A stretch of DNA of 64,000 nt from LZORAL124-50-18 sp051208045 (lineage in GTDB: Bacteria > Pseudomonadota > Gammaproteobacteria > Pseudomonadales > Oleiphilaceae): contig JBPJFY010000003.1 in the NCBI GenBank assembly GCA_051208045.1, positions 320,433 to 384,432 on the forward strand. Reading direction: 5' to 3'. A program made the position numbers and the translations under genes. The notes below the pieces were generated by a model. That model had not been told where the DNA came from. It did no database searches and saw only the letters and a list, made by a program, of their open reading frames with translations. Numbering within the stretch: the first letter of the stretch is position 1; every line of letters begins with the position of its first letter. Shown one piece after another: positions 43,952-53,001 of the stretch.

Positions 43952-44425
43952 GTGAAAGTAGAAAATGGGAAGATTGTTCAGTTTACTCAATCGTTTGTTA
44001 CAGCGGCCAATGGCTTTTGGGGAGCATTTCTACGAGAGGTGGAGTTTCCGTACGGTCTCAACACTGATTTGATACATGCCATGGCAGGAAAGACCGTCGG
44101 CGATGAGTTTAGCCTTGAGTTTAAAGCCTTTGATCACTTGATTTACGATGACTCACTCGTCTTCAAAGTACCAGTGAGCAAATTCAATGGTATCGAATCT
44201 CTTCAGCCGGGTATGGTGTTCAGATCCGGTAAACTATTCAACAGCACACATCAACTCCAAGGTGTCATAAAAAGCATCAACGGCAGTGTAGCTGTCATCG
44301 ATTGCAACCACCCCATGATTGGACAAAAAAATATAATCACCAATGTTTGCATCATCGAGGTGCGACCGCTCAGAGGCAACGAAATATCTGGCAATTTCCC
44401 CCAAACGATGAACATAGTCACCTGA
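43952..44425 (+). CDS. Divergent SlyD-like FKBP-type prolyl isomerase
   Basis: 157 residues starting at GTG. It aligns by eye with SlyD: LIHAMAGKTVGDEFSLEF corresponds to the end of the first FKBP half; FDHLIYDDSLVFKVPVSKFNGIESLQPGMVFRS to the insert-in-flap; and SVAVIDCNHPMIGQKNIITNVCIIEVRPL to the last strands (SlyD has DGNHMLAGQNL). The C-terminal His-rich metal tail is absent. These act as folding helpers. It opens the rightward glycan operon, an unusual place, and its client may be one of the enzymes encoded there or flagellin. Confidence 0.7.
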   Translation: MKVENGKIVQFTQSFVTAANGFWGAFLREVEFPYGLNTDLIHAMAGKTVGDEFSLEFKAFDHLIYDDSLVFKVPVSKFNGIESLQPGMVFRSGKLFNSTHQLQGVIKSINGSVAVIDCNHPMIGQKNIITNVCIIEVRPLRGNEISGNFPQTMNIVT

Positions 44426-44449
44426 TCAACTTTTTATAGCAAAAAATTC

Positions 44450-45565
44450 ATGAGTAAACTAAAAAACGTTCTCATCTTTGGCGCTGGGCATTTCGGGAAA
44501 TTAGTATTTGAAAATACCCGGCATACCGTTATCGGATTCGTAGATAACGACCCTGAAAAGCAGCATTCGATGATGTCTGGGCTGCCGATTTATGCACCAG
44601 AACAGATTACCCAGATAGCACATGAAGGCATCATTATCGCTTCTTCCTTCGCGTATGAAATCCGCAATCAACTCCTGGCAATGGGTTTTTGTGACGACAT
44701 TTTGCCTGACTCAGTGGCAACTCAAGCGGCTAAAATCACGCCGGTAAATCACAAGAAAATCAATCGTCCCCCGGAGCAAATAAGCGAAGATGCAACCTAC
44801 GCCATCACTGTTGCCAATAGCTACCTACAAAAATTCAACGATGATTTTCATTACTTTAAAGACAAATGTGTTTTAGAGCTCGGGCCTGGGATTAACCTCG
44901 GTGCAGCATTGGTGCTGCTGGCCTGGGGAGCCAAGTCGGTGATTGTGAGTGACCGCTATCTTCCCACCTATACTCCGGGCTACCACGACGCTGTGTATCG
45001 CAAGATACTTGATCAGTTAGAGAGCGATGGGAACTACGAATCTCTTGACCCGATACACATCAGCCTCAAAACAGAAAGCCATGACAATGGTAGGATGATT
45101 ACCGCACAAAAACCTCTAGAAGCGCTCGCAGAAGATTTTACCCGGCAAATCGATGTATCCTTATCGAATGCGGTATTTGAACACCTGTACAATCCGTTAG
45201 AAGCCTTTATCAGCTTGTACAAATGCATGAAACCGGGCGGCGTGGGCAGCCATCAAGTCGATTTTCGTGATCATAGGAGTTTCGATAGGCCATTGGAATT
45301 TCTTCTCGCAGATGAACTTTCCTTCGTTAACCAGCTTGATAAGTTTTACTGTGAATTCGGAAACCGGATGCGCCCCTACCAAATGAAAGCACTGTTCGAC
45401 TTGGTCGGATTTAAGGAGGTTCGTTACGAAACGAACTTGCAGGCCAGTGACGAATATTTGGCAGAATTTATCCCACGATTAAGGAGTAGTGCCTCATCCC
45501 CTTATTACAGCATCGAATCAGATCAGCTCAAATCCATCAGCGGCCTGTTCTCCCTCAAAAAATAA
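44450..45565 (+). CDS. Rossmann module + SAM-dependent methyltransferase fusion
   Basis: 371 residues. Residues 1-85 repeat the Rossmann unit of the 43365-43721 gene (NVLIFGAGHFGKLVF, VDNDPEKQ, APEQI, EGIIIASS). Residues about 135-350 are a class I methyltransferase-like domain: LELGPGINLGAALVLLAWGAKSV, the SAM loop, then LSNAVFEHLYNPLEAFISLYKCMKPGGVG. Glycan-modifying methyltransferases often have this form. It lies 24 bp after the FKBP gene. The target is unknown; a sugar hydroxyl is likely from context. Confidence 0.8.
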   Translation: MSKLKNVLIFGAGHFGKLVFENTRHTVIGFVDNDPEKQHSMMSGLPIYAPEQITQIAHEGIIIASSFAYEIRNQLLAMGFCDDILPDSVATQAAKITPVNHKKINRPPEQISEDATYAITVANSYLQKFNDDFHYFKDKCVLELGPGINLGAALVLLAWGAKSVIVSDRYLPTYTPGYHDAVYRKILDQLESDGNYESLDPIHISLKTESHDNGRMITAQKPLEALAEDFTRQIDVSLSNAVFEHLYNPLEAFISLYKCMKPGGVGSHQVDFRDHRSFDRPLEFLLADELSFVNQLDKFYCEFGNRMRPYQMKALFDLVGFKEVRYETNLQASDEYLAEFIPRLRSSASSPYYSIESDQLKSISGLFSLKK

Positions 45566-45878
45566 GAGGCTATGACACAAAAAGTGCTCTTTATTGTTTA
45601 ACTGTGTTCGAGTGAGTGATGGAGTTAACCTGTAGGGCTGCAGACCGTTTATCTGATTCGCCTAATTATTTTGCCATTTTTGCCGATACAAACAGCATGT
45701 GTGGAACAAATATCCAACTATTGCCTTTAAAGTTTAAGTTAGGCCATGACAAATTACATAGGGAGAGCATGGACACGTCATTCGTGCTCCCTCGGAGCTG
45801 TTCTCAGCACGGCAAAACGCTTGGCCGTCAGCTCCCGGCAAAACTACAATACCAACGCCCAGCCAAGGAGAACAACCA
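45566..45878 (+). other. 313-bp gap with a vestigial start resembling the next gene
   Basis: No complete gene is supported. Six bases after the previous stop an ATG opens a nine-codon frame, MTQKVLFIV and stop (45572-45601), very like the next gene's start MTQKLLLF. This suggests a decayed or duplicated gene beginning. A frame of 88 codons across 45616-45882 has no family resemblance and is not called. The next gene's AAGGAG lies at 45865-45870. Confidence 0.35.
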
Positions 45879-47246
45879 ATGATGACACAGAAGTTACTCC
45901 TTTTTGGGGCTGGAGGCGCAGGCAAGAAATTCATGGAAACCTTCCACGATAACGTGGTGTGCTTGGCCGACAATGATCCCGATAAACAGGGAAAAACTCT
46001 GGCCGGGAAAGAAATCATCGCTCCCAGCCAGATTCAAAATCAGGAGTTTGACGCCATTGTGATTGCTTCAGAATTTGAAAATGAAATCAGACAACAGCTC
46101 GTTGAACTCGGTTACGGCCCCCAAATCGCAACAATTAAGCGCCGTTTTGTTTCATTAGCTAGAGATGACGTCGAGGAACTGGTTTTCACCCATGGTGGCA
46201 ATACCAATGAACCAGTTTTGCAAACAATGCACCTGAACCTCACCTCGGCCTGCAACATCCATTGCCGCACTTGCCGCCCGGAACATAACAAATATAAGGC
46301 AACCTACCTGGACAGGGAAACCATCGAAAATATTGTTCATGATGTTTTCGACAAAATCACCCATCTCAGACTGGACTCCTCGGGTGAGCTCACGCTTTCC
46401 CCCCATTTGGAGTACGTGCTGGAGGAAGCGACCAAACGTAACATCTCAATTTTTATTTCAACGAACGGCACCAAGATCGATGAGAAGCTGGCGGACCTGA
46501 TTGTCCGCTCTTCTGTGGAATACATGCAGGTTTCACTGGACAGCCCGGATGAAGCGACAAATGAATGGATTCGTAAAGGCGCTAAACACAAGGACATCCT
46601 GCGCGGTGTGGATCTCCTGGTGAAGGCAAAGAAAAAGTACAACAAGCACTATCCGGAAATCCACTTCCATGGCGCAATTCTCCAGCAAAATGTGCATCAG
46701 CTGAAAGACATGGTCCAGCTGGCCAAAGATAAGGAGATTGATGGCGTTACCTTTGCTTACGGCTTCATTCACTCGTACATGAACCTCGAATGGTCCGTCT
46801 TTTTTGATCGCGAACTCTGTAACGAGAAAGTTGCAGAAGCGAACGCCCTCGCCAGGGAGCTGGGCCTTTTCTTTGGCGCGCCAACCAGATTTCTTCTTGA
46901 CTCAGATAAAAAGCCCAAAGAAAAGTACTGCCAATACCTGTTCAATTGGACCTACGTAGACCCTTCCGGCAAAATTTTTCCGTGCTGCACAGGCGCGGGT
47001 GAATATGTGGTGGGCGATGCAACGACAGAGAAATTGTCTGACATCTGGATGAACGATCGATACCAGAAGCTGAGAGAAACGTACAACACCGACTCACCAG
47101 AATGGGACAAATGCTCGCGTTGTTACATGTTAACCGGTTGGGATGCCGATGATTATCGAGTGCACTTTGATCCGAACCATTGGCGGGAAGTGAAAGCGCG
47201 TCTGGGAATGGCACTCCCCGAGAACCTGATCTGTCGTTCGGGTTGA
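45879..47246 (+). CDS. Rossmann module + radical SAM/SPASM fusion
   Basis: 455 residues. Residues 1-85: the shared Rossmann unit (LLLFGAGGAGKKF, ADNDPDKQGK, APSQI, FDAIVIASE). Residues about 110-330: radical SAM core with the cluster motif CNIHCRTC (Cys-x3-Cys-x2-Cys) in LNLTSACNIHCRTCRPEHNK. Residues about 345-415: SPASM-type auxiliary Cys region (KYCQYLFNWTYVDPSGKIFPCCTG and CSRCY). Substrate unknown. SPASM radical SAM enzymes in polysaccharide loci are uncharacterised but often proposed to modify sugars or peptides. Confidence 0.85.
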   Translation: MMTQKLLLFGAGGAGKKFMETFHDNVVCLADNDPDKQGKTLAGKEIIAPSQIQNQEFDAIVIASEFENEIRQQLVELGYGPQIATIKRRFVSLARDDVEELVFTHGGNTNEPVLQTMHLNLTSACNIHCRTCRPEHNKYKATYLDRETIENIVHDVFDKITHLRLDSSGELTLSPHLEYVLEEATKRNISIFISTNGTKIDEKLADLIVRSSVEYMQVSLDSPDEATNEWIRKGAKHKDILRGVDLLVKAKKKYNKHYPEIHFHGAILQQNVHQLKDMVQLAKDKEIDGVTFAYGFIHSYMNLEWSVFFDRELCNEKVAEANALARELGLFFGAPTRFLLDSDKKPKEKYCQYLFNWTYVDPSGKIFPCCTGAGEYVVGDATTEKLSDIWMNDRYQKLRETYNTDSPEWDKCSRCYMLTGWDADDYRVHFDPNHWREVKARLGMALPENLICRSG

Positions 47247-47269
47247 TTACAATTACGGAAGAGGCTTAT

Positions 47270-48289
47270 ATGCACGACTTACAAAAACAAAAGCTGCTGA
47301 ACATCGAGAGCCGTTTAACGGAGCATAGTTTCCCGCCGCAATTGGTGATCGAAAACACTTCCCACTGCAATCAGCTCTGCGTTCACTGCTCCCATCGAGA
47401 GATGGAACGCCCCAAAAAGCACATGACTCGGGAATTGTGGAATAAGATCGTGGAAGAAATTGGTCAGGTGTCACCGCACACGGAAATCTGGCCGACCTTT
47501 TACGGTGAAGCGTTAATTATGGGTCCCGAACTGTGGGACCGAATTCGCTATGCAGATCGCGCCGGCTGCAAAAACCTTGTGCTGAACTCCAATGGCACCC
47601 TGCTTCATCGGAAAAACCATATTGATGAGATTCTCAAGTCGCCGTTAAAGCGTTTCATTCTGAGTCTGGATGGGTTCACTCGCGAGACCTACGAAAACAT
47701 TCGCGTATTAGGCAAATGGGATGTAGTGTACCCCAACGTCCAGACACTGTTGGAAGAGAAAAAGAAAAGAAATCAAGCCTACCCGGAAATCACCTGCCAG
47801 TATTCCTTGATGGACGAAAACGAACACGAAGTAGAAGCCTTCCGGCAATTCTGGGAAGACAAAGGCGCTCAGGTCAAAGTGCGCCCCAAACTGGAATGGG
47901 GGGCGGTCGGCACCGTTCGATCCGACAAGCTTGACCACGAAACACCCTTTCGAATCGCCTGCCCCTGGGGCAATAATACCATGGCCATTCACCAGAATGG
48001 TGATGTCGTTGCCTGTGCGGTTGACTATGAAGGCAAGCATATCGTCGGTAACCTGAATGACATCACTGTTCAGGAGGCTTGGAACCGGCTGGGCGATACG
48101 CTTCGCAGCAAACACCGAAACCACCAGTGGAACGACATGCCGGATATCTGCAAAGGTTGTGCAGACTGGCAAACAGCGGGGGCGGAATACAGCAAACCAA
48201 CACTGCAAGGCACCCGCCCCTTCTGGTATCAGGAAGGTGTCACCGATTATCGTATCCAGGCAGTTCAATTGGATAATCACAATGAGTAA
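47270..48289 (+). CDS. Radical SAM/SPASM protein
   Basis: 339 residues from ATG 47270 (GGAAGAGG upstream; starts further left lie within the previous gene). The radical SAM motif is CNQLCVHC in VIENTSHCNQLCVHCSHREMER. An auxiliary region near the C-terminus has IACPWGNNTMAIHQNGDVVACAVDYEGKHIVGNL in part and CKGCADW. It lies 23 bp after the first radical SAM gene and overlaps the third by 8 bp, so the three are made together. Substrate unknown. Confidence 0.85.
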   Translation: MHDLQKQKLLNIESRLTEHSFPPQLVIENTSHCNQLCVHCSHREMERPKKHMTRELWNKIVEEIGQVSPHTEIWPTFYGEALIMGPELWDRIRYADRAGCKNLVLNSNGTLLHRKNHIDEILKSPLKRFILSLDGFTRETYENIRVLGKWDVVYPNVQTLLEEKKKRNQAYPEITCQYSLMDENEHEVEAFRQFWEDKGAQVKVRPKLEWGAVGTVRSDKLDHETPFRIACPWGNNTMAIHQNGDVVACAVDYEGKHIVGNLNDITVQEAWNRLGDTLRSKHRNHQWNDMPDICKGCADWQTAGAEYSKPTLQGTRPFWYQEGVTDYRIQAVQLDNHNE

Positions 48290-49370
48290 CCAGCGGTCTG
48301 TTCGCCAGCAGGACATCATTTGCACAACGTCGCAGCCATCGCCTGCCCCTCAGGCAGCACCTCACTATGGCCTGAGGCCTGAGGCTGTCGAGTACCCAAT
48401 GATGCTGGTGCTTTCCTTCGTTTACCCCTGTAATGCAGAGTGTCCGAACTGTCCATATACCAACTCGACGATTCGTAATGAGTATTTGGATACGCCTCAC
48501 ATGCCCGACGCAATATTCAAAAAAATAGCGGATGAATCCGGCCAGTACGGTGCGTATCTAAGAATTTCCGGCGGCGGTGAGCCCATGCTGCACCCCAACG
48601 CGGTTGAGCTCCTTACCTACGCCAAACAGGTTGGTTGCAAAGTGGGACTCATCACCAATGGTTCCTGCCTGAACGAAAAAAACGCCCGTGCACTCATCTC
48701 GGCCGGCATTGATATGATCGAGTTTTCGGTGGATGCCTGCGACGAAGCAACCTACGGGATCGTGCGAAAGGGGTTGGACTGGCAGCGGCTGCTGCGAAAT
48801 GTTCGCCGCGCACTTGTGCTGCGGGATGAGCTGAAAAGCCAATCCAAAATTGTCGCCTCCGGCATCAACCAGAAACTCGTGGATATTCACGCCGTGGAAA
48901 AATTCTGGCGGAGTGAGATTGGCATTGACAACTTTATCAGCCGCAAATTTCTGACCTGGGGAAACAACACCCAGATCGACCCCACACTTTCCGCCGATGA
49001 CAGCCCCTACCTGGACACCGCACAAACCCCGTGCCCCTTTATATTTGAACGTTTAAACATCGACAGCCGCGGCAATGTGATGGTGTGTGGTTACGATATC
49101 GCGGCGAACACCAGCATGGGTCAGGTTGGCAAACAATCCATTCGAGAAATCTGGCATGGGGCAGGCTTTGACTATTACCGGCAGAAGCATCTAGCCAATC
49201 AAGGATCGGAAATCTCACTCTGTGCAACCTGTCCGGATTGGAAATATCGCTCGTGGAACCACAATTACTGGAAAGTGGTGCAACAGGCCGAGCAGGAGAG
49301 ACGTCATAAGCTTCGGCTCAGCGAGCATGATGACTTTCAGACCTGCCAAATAGACCTGTCGCCAAAGTAA
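48282..49370 (+). CDS. Radical SAM/SPASM protein
   Basis: 362 residues from ATG 48282, inside the end of the preceding gene. The cluster motif is CNAECPNC in VLSFVYPCNAECPNCPYTNS. It continues with YLRISGGGEPMLHPNAVELLTYAKQVGCKVGLITNGS in part, typical of the radical SAM barrel, and ends with SPASM-like cysteines (TPCPFIFERLNIDSRGNVMVCGYD, SLCATCPDW). It differs clearly from its two neighbours, so the three are paralogues with probably different steps. Function unknown. Confidence 0.85.
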   Translation: MSNQRSVRQQDIICTTSQPSPAPQAAPHYGLRPEAVEYPMMLVLSFVYPCNAECPNCPYTNSTIRNEYLDTPHMPDAIFKKIADESGQYGAYLRISGGGEPMLHPNAVELLTYAKQVGCKVGLITNGSCLNEKNARALISAGIDMIEFSVDACDEATYGIVRKGLDWQRLLRNVRRALVLRDELKSQSKIVASGINQKLVDIHAVEKFWRSEIGIDNFISRKFLTWGNNTQIDPTLSADDSPYLDTAQTPCPFIFERLNIDSRGNVMVCGYDIAANTSMGQVGKQSIREIWHGAGFDYYRQKHLANQGSEISLCATCPDWKYRSWNHNYWKVVQQAEQERRHKLRLSEHDDFQTCQIDLSPK

Positions 49371-49389
49371 GGAGTGTCCATCCCTCTCT

Positions 49390-51222
49390 ATGTGTGGAAT
49401 TATCGGCTTCAGTGGCCCCCCCGATCCCGGCGTCTTACGCCACATGACGACTAAACTGGTCCACCGCGGGCCAGATGATGTTCAAACCTGGGAAGGCAAT
49501 CGGGCCTCACTCGGCTTCACACGGCTGGCGATTCTCGATCTCACGCATGGTCAGCAGCCCACCATGTGCGCCGCCGGCGATGTGGTCTCCGTGTTTAATG
49601 GTGAGATCTACAATCATGCCGCCCTGAGGGAACAGCTCCTGGCTGCGGGTTACCCGCTCACCCAAGGACATTCAGACGCCGAACTGATCCCCTATCTCTA
49701 TCAAGCGTTCGGCGCGGACTTTGTCTATAAAATCGAGGGCATGTTCGCCATCGCCCTATACATCCAGACAGAAAACACCTGGTTACTCTACCGTGACCAT
49801 GCAGGCATTAAGCCGCTGTATTACAGCCTGAAAAACGGAACATTCATTTTTGCCAGTGAAATCAAGTCACTGTTGGCGCATCCAGGGGTGTCCAATACGC
49901 CGAATTCAGAAGCCATCTACCACTTTTTTACGTTTAAAAACGTCCCTTCCCCTTCTACCGCCTTCAAGGACATTCAACAACTGCGCCCAGGGGAAATGAT
50001 CAGATACCAGAACAACACCCTGCACAAAAACTTCTGGTGGAGAATCCAGCCCGCCACCACTCAGCTGGATGACCATGAAGCCGCCCAGCAGCTGCACGCC
50101 CTGCTCCAGCGTAGCGTGTTACAACAAGCCAAAGCAGACGTTGAAGTGGGTGCCTTTTTGTCCGGCGGCATAGATAGCTCAGCAGTGGTGGCCCTGTATG
50201 CCCAACAACATCCCTCCCCCATAAAAACGTTTACGCTCACCTATGGTAAAGAGCATGCGTCAAAGTCCCGGGACCAACAAAGCGCATTGCTCGTTTCAAA
50301 GCACTTCAATACAGATCATCACGAGCTAACGTTAACGGAAAAGGGGTTCTGGGCTAATGTTGAAGACATCGTTTCTGCCTTTGATGAGCCGTTTTCCGGC
50401 GTTAACTCCACATTCTTTTTATCCCGTTTGATTGCCAAACATGTGAAAGTCGCTCTCTCTGGTGATGGCGCTGACGAACTTTTTGGGAGCTATCTACCGC
50501 ACCGCCTCGCTCAACCGCTTCATGACTATGCCAACGCTTCCTTGCTGGAGAGACAAAGCTGGCATCACCCTGAATTCAGCAGCCAACAACTCGAAACGCT
50601 CATTAAATTGCCCACAGAAAGTGAACGGCGCATGGCGCAGCTCCTCTGGACGGACAACGAGAAAACATCAATCTTTACGCCAACTTTTGCGCATGAGACG
50701 CGCCACGCATCCTCTCTCGGGCTGATCAAGCATTTCTACCGGCAGTCTGCGCATCTCACGCCACTGAACAAAGCGCTTTATTTCGATTTTCATTGCCTGC
50801 TGCCTGATCAGGTACTTACCTTTGTTGACCGGTTATCCATGGCCCACTCTCTGGAAGTCAGGCCACCTTTTCTCGATCGTCACTTGATCGAGTTTGCCTT
50901 CTCCCTGAAAGATGAGCAGCGGATTCGCGGTAACGAAGTCAAGTGGCTACTGAAAAAGTCCCTGGAAACGTTGTTACCAAAAGAGGTGGTCTTTCGTAAA
51001 AAAGAGGGCTTTATACCGCCCATCAATTATTGGCTTGAAAGAGATTCCTGCCGTCAAGTGGAGGCTTACCTCGACCCGGAAACCATCAAAAAAGTCGGAG
51101 TGTTAGACTACGCCGCTGTCCGGAACATTGCTGATCGAGCCAAAGCGGGGGACTACCTGTCTCAAAACAGACTCTGGAACATCATGATGTTCTGCGCCTG
51201 GTCGAAGAGGTATTTATGCTGA
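49390..51222 (+). CDS. Asparagine synthase (glutamine-hydrolysing)-like amidotransferase
   Basis: 610 residues with standard AsnB layout: glutaminase domain with Cys2 (MCGIIGFSG), HRGPDDVQTW and NGEIYNHAAL; synthetase domain with SGGIDSSAVVALY (about 255-267), ALSGDGADELFGSY and LEVRPPFLDRHLIEF. It is a separate gene from the AsnB-GT fusion at 39605-43306. In surface-glycan loci such proteins commonly amidate sugar acids or other intermediates rather than make asparagine. It overlaps the wbqC-like gene by 7 bp. Confidence 0.9.
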   Translation: MCGIIGFSGPPDPGVLRHMTTKLVHRGPDDVQTWEGNRASLGFTRLAILDLTHGQQPTMCAAGDVVSVFNGEIYNHAALREQLLAAGYPLTQGHSDAELIPYLYQAFGADFVYKIEGMFAIALYIQTENTWLLYRDHAGIKPLYYSLKNGTFIFASEIKSLLAHPGVSNTPNSEAIYHFFTFKNVPSPSTAFKDIQQLRPGEMIRYQNNTLHKNFWWRIQPATTQLDDHEAAQQLHALLQRSVLQQAKADVEVGAFLSGGIDSSAVVALYAQQHPSPIKTFTLTYGKEHASKSRDQQSALLVSKHFNTDHHELTLTEKGFWANVEDIVSAFDEPFSGVNSTFFLSRLIAKHVKVALSGDGADELFGSYLPHRLAQPLHDYANASLLERQSWHHPEFSSQQLETLIKLPTESERRMAQLLWTDNEKTSIFTPTFAHETRHASSLGLIKHFYRQSAHLTPLNKALYFDFHCLLPDQVLTFVDRLSMAHSLEVRPPFLDRHLIEFAFSLKDEQRIRGNEVKWLLKKSLETLLPKEVVFRKKEGFIPPINYWLERDSCRQVEAYLDPETIKKVGVLDYAAVRNIADRAKAGDYLSQNRLWNIMMFCAWSKRYLC

Positions 51223-51956
51223 CCTCTTCCAACGCACACCAGAAGATAACGCCACATCCGAAAACTATTGCGATTCTGCAACCCAGCTACCTGCCCTGGC
51301 TAGGGTACTTTGACCAGATTGCGAGAAGCGACCTGTTCGTGTTGTACGATGATGTTGCCTACGATAAGCATGGCTGGAGAAATCGAAATCGCATCAAAGG
51401 GGGGGACGCCCCACTCTGGCTCACCGTACCCGTGCTCAACCGGGGTCGCACAGGCCAGAAGCTTTGCGAGGTAGAGATCGACAACACCAAAAACTGGCAA
51501 ACGAAGCACCTGAAATCGCTGACCCAATACTACCACAGGTCAAGATACTATCATGAGGTGATGGGCCTGATGGAAGACGGCCTGAACTCCCCTGCTTCCC
51601 GGCTTGTGGGCCTTACTATTGGCCTCATTCGCCAATTGATGGATTATCTGAGTATTCGCACCCCGCTGGTAAGATCGTCAGAACTCGACATTCCCGGAGA
51701 AAGAACAGAACGACTCGTTCGCCTCTGCAATCACTTTGAGGCAACCCGCTACCTCACAGGAGATGCTGCAAAAAGCTACTTGGACGAGACACAGTTTACA
51801 GCGCATCACATCACCGTCGAGTGGCACAACTACACGCACCCGACCTACGCTCAGCCCGGCCTGTTTGTCCCGTACCTTTCTATCGTAGACCTACTGTTTC
51901 ACCATGGACCAGACAGCCTGAAAATACTCAGCAACACGCAAGGACCCAGGGAATGA
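51216..51956 (+). CDS. WbqC family protein
   Basis: 246 residues matching WbqC (PF08889), found in O-antigen and glycan clusters, biochemical role not settled. Diagnostic start: IAILQPSYLPWLGYFDQIARSDLFVLYDDVAYDKHGWRNRNRIK in parts, then WLTVPV and a C-terminal WHNYTHPTYAQPGLFVPYLSIVDLLFHHG. The start ATG lies in the end of the AsnB gene. Relatives have been linked to acyl or amide transfer in sugar modification, but this is not proven. Confidence 0.88.
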   Translation: MLTSSNAHQKITPHPKTIAILQPSYLPWLGYFDQIARSDLFVLYDDVAYDKHGWRNRNRIKGGDAPLWLTVPVLNRGRTGQKLCEVEIDNTKNWQTKHLKSLTQYYHRSRYYHEVMGLMEDGLNSPASRLVGLTIGLIRQLMDYLSIRTPLVRSSELDIPGERTERLVRLCNHFEATRYLTGDAAKSYLDETQFTAHHITVEWHNYTHPTYAQPGLFVPYLSIVDLLFHHGPDSLKILSNTQGPRE

Positions 51957-51972
51957 CCCCAGAGAGCAACGT

Positions 51973-53001
51973 ATGAAAACCATATTAGTTACCGGTGGTG
52001 CCGGATTTATCGGAAGCAGGTTTGTAAAACGCATTCTGCAGAACCAGCCGGACACCAAAGTGATCGTACTTGATGCGCTCACCTATGCAGGCTCGACAGA
52101 CAACCTGCCCGTGGATTTTGAAAACTCACCGCGCATAGAGTTCTGGCAAGGCAACGTCACGAACGTGGAGCTGGTCGAAGAGTTGGTTTCCCGATCCCAT
52201 ATTATCTACCACTTCGCTGCGGAAACCCATGTGACCCGCTCTATCTTCAGCAATCGCGTCTTTGTGGATACCGATATTATCGGCACCCATGTGCTGTCAA
52301 ACGCGATCGTAAAACACCGGGATCAGATCGAGTTGTTCGTTCACATTTCAACCTCTGAGGTATACGGTACAGCGCTCTCGGAAAAAATCGATGAATCTCA
52401 CCCACTGAATCCCATGAGTCCGTATGCCTCGGCGAAAACCGGCGCAGATCGTCTGGTGTACTCCTACTGGGCAACCTACAAAATCCCCGCAGTGATCGTG
52501 CGGCCCTTCAACAATTACGGCGCGCATCAACACCTTGAAAAAGTGATTCCCCGGTTTATTACCAGCTGCATTCTGGACGAACCTTTGATCGTTCATGGTA
52601 CCGGGGAAGCCGCCCGTGACTGGATTTTTGTTGAGGACACCTGTGACTTTCTCGAAAAACTGTTATTCAGTGCCAAAAACGATATCGTGGGTGAAGTGTT
52701 TAACCTGGGTACCGGAACGCATACATCGATCATGCAAATTGCCCATCTGGTTGCCGATCTCATGCACGTGAGAAACCCGAAAATTGAACTCATTCAAGAC
52801 CGCCCCGGCCAGGTGTTGCGGCACACCTGTGACTTCTCGAAAGCGTCCTCCACCACCGACTGGTCTCCAGCAACCAGCCTCGAAGATGGCTTGTTAAAAA
52901 CCATTCAATGGTATCAAACCCATCCGGATTGGTGGCAGAAGCAACTGTCTTTCAGGCACTTCCCGATATTTTTGGAAGACGGCACAAAGGTAATGCACTG
53001 A
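51973..53001 (+). CDS. NAD-dependent nucleotide-sugar 4,6-dehydratase/epimerase (SDR)
   Basis: 342 residues of the extended short-chain dehydrogenase family. The NAD loop is VTGGAGFIGSRF (6-17); the catalytic set is STSEVYG and Y-A-S-A-K in MSPYASAKTGADRL; VRPFNNYGAHQHLEKVIPRFI follows. It resembles dTDP-glucose/UDP-sugar 4,6-dehydratases such as RmlB or LegB. The next gene, an aminotransferase, overlaps it by one base, so the likely route is nucleotide-4-keto-6-deoxy sugar to 4-amino sugar. The exact sugar cannot be told. Confidence 0.87.
   Translation: MKTILVTGGAGFIGSRFVKRILQNQPDTKVIVLDALTYAGSTDNLPVDFENSPRIEFWQGNVTNVELVEELVSRSHIIYHFAAETHVTRSIFSNRVFVDTDIIGTHVLSNAIVKHRDQIELFVHISTSEVYGTALSEKIDESHPLNPMSPYASAKTGADRLVYSYWATYKIPAVIVRPFNNYGAHQHLEKVIPRFITSCILDEPLIVHGTGEAARDWIFVEDTCDFLEKLLFSAKNDIVGEVFNLGTGTHTSIMQIAHLVADLMHVRNPKIELIQDRPGQVLRHTCDFSKASSTTDWSPATSLEDGLLKTIQWYQTHPDWWQKQLSFRHFPIFLEDGTKVMH

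Noticed and set aside
45616..45882. Open frame of 88 codons before the radical SAM gene
   Set aside because: No family resemblance, no ribosome site and mixed composition; treated as non-coding or vestigial.
45879..49370. Ribosomal-peptide (RiPP) cluster
   Set aside because: SPASM radical SAM proteins invite this, but no precursor-like small gene, recognition domain or peptide exporter was seen. The context is sugar metabolism.
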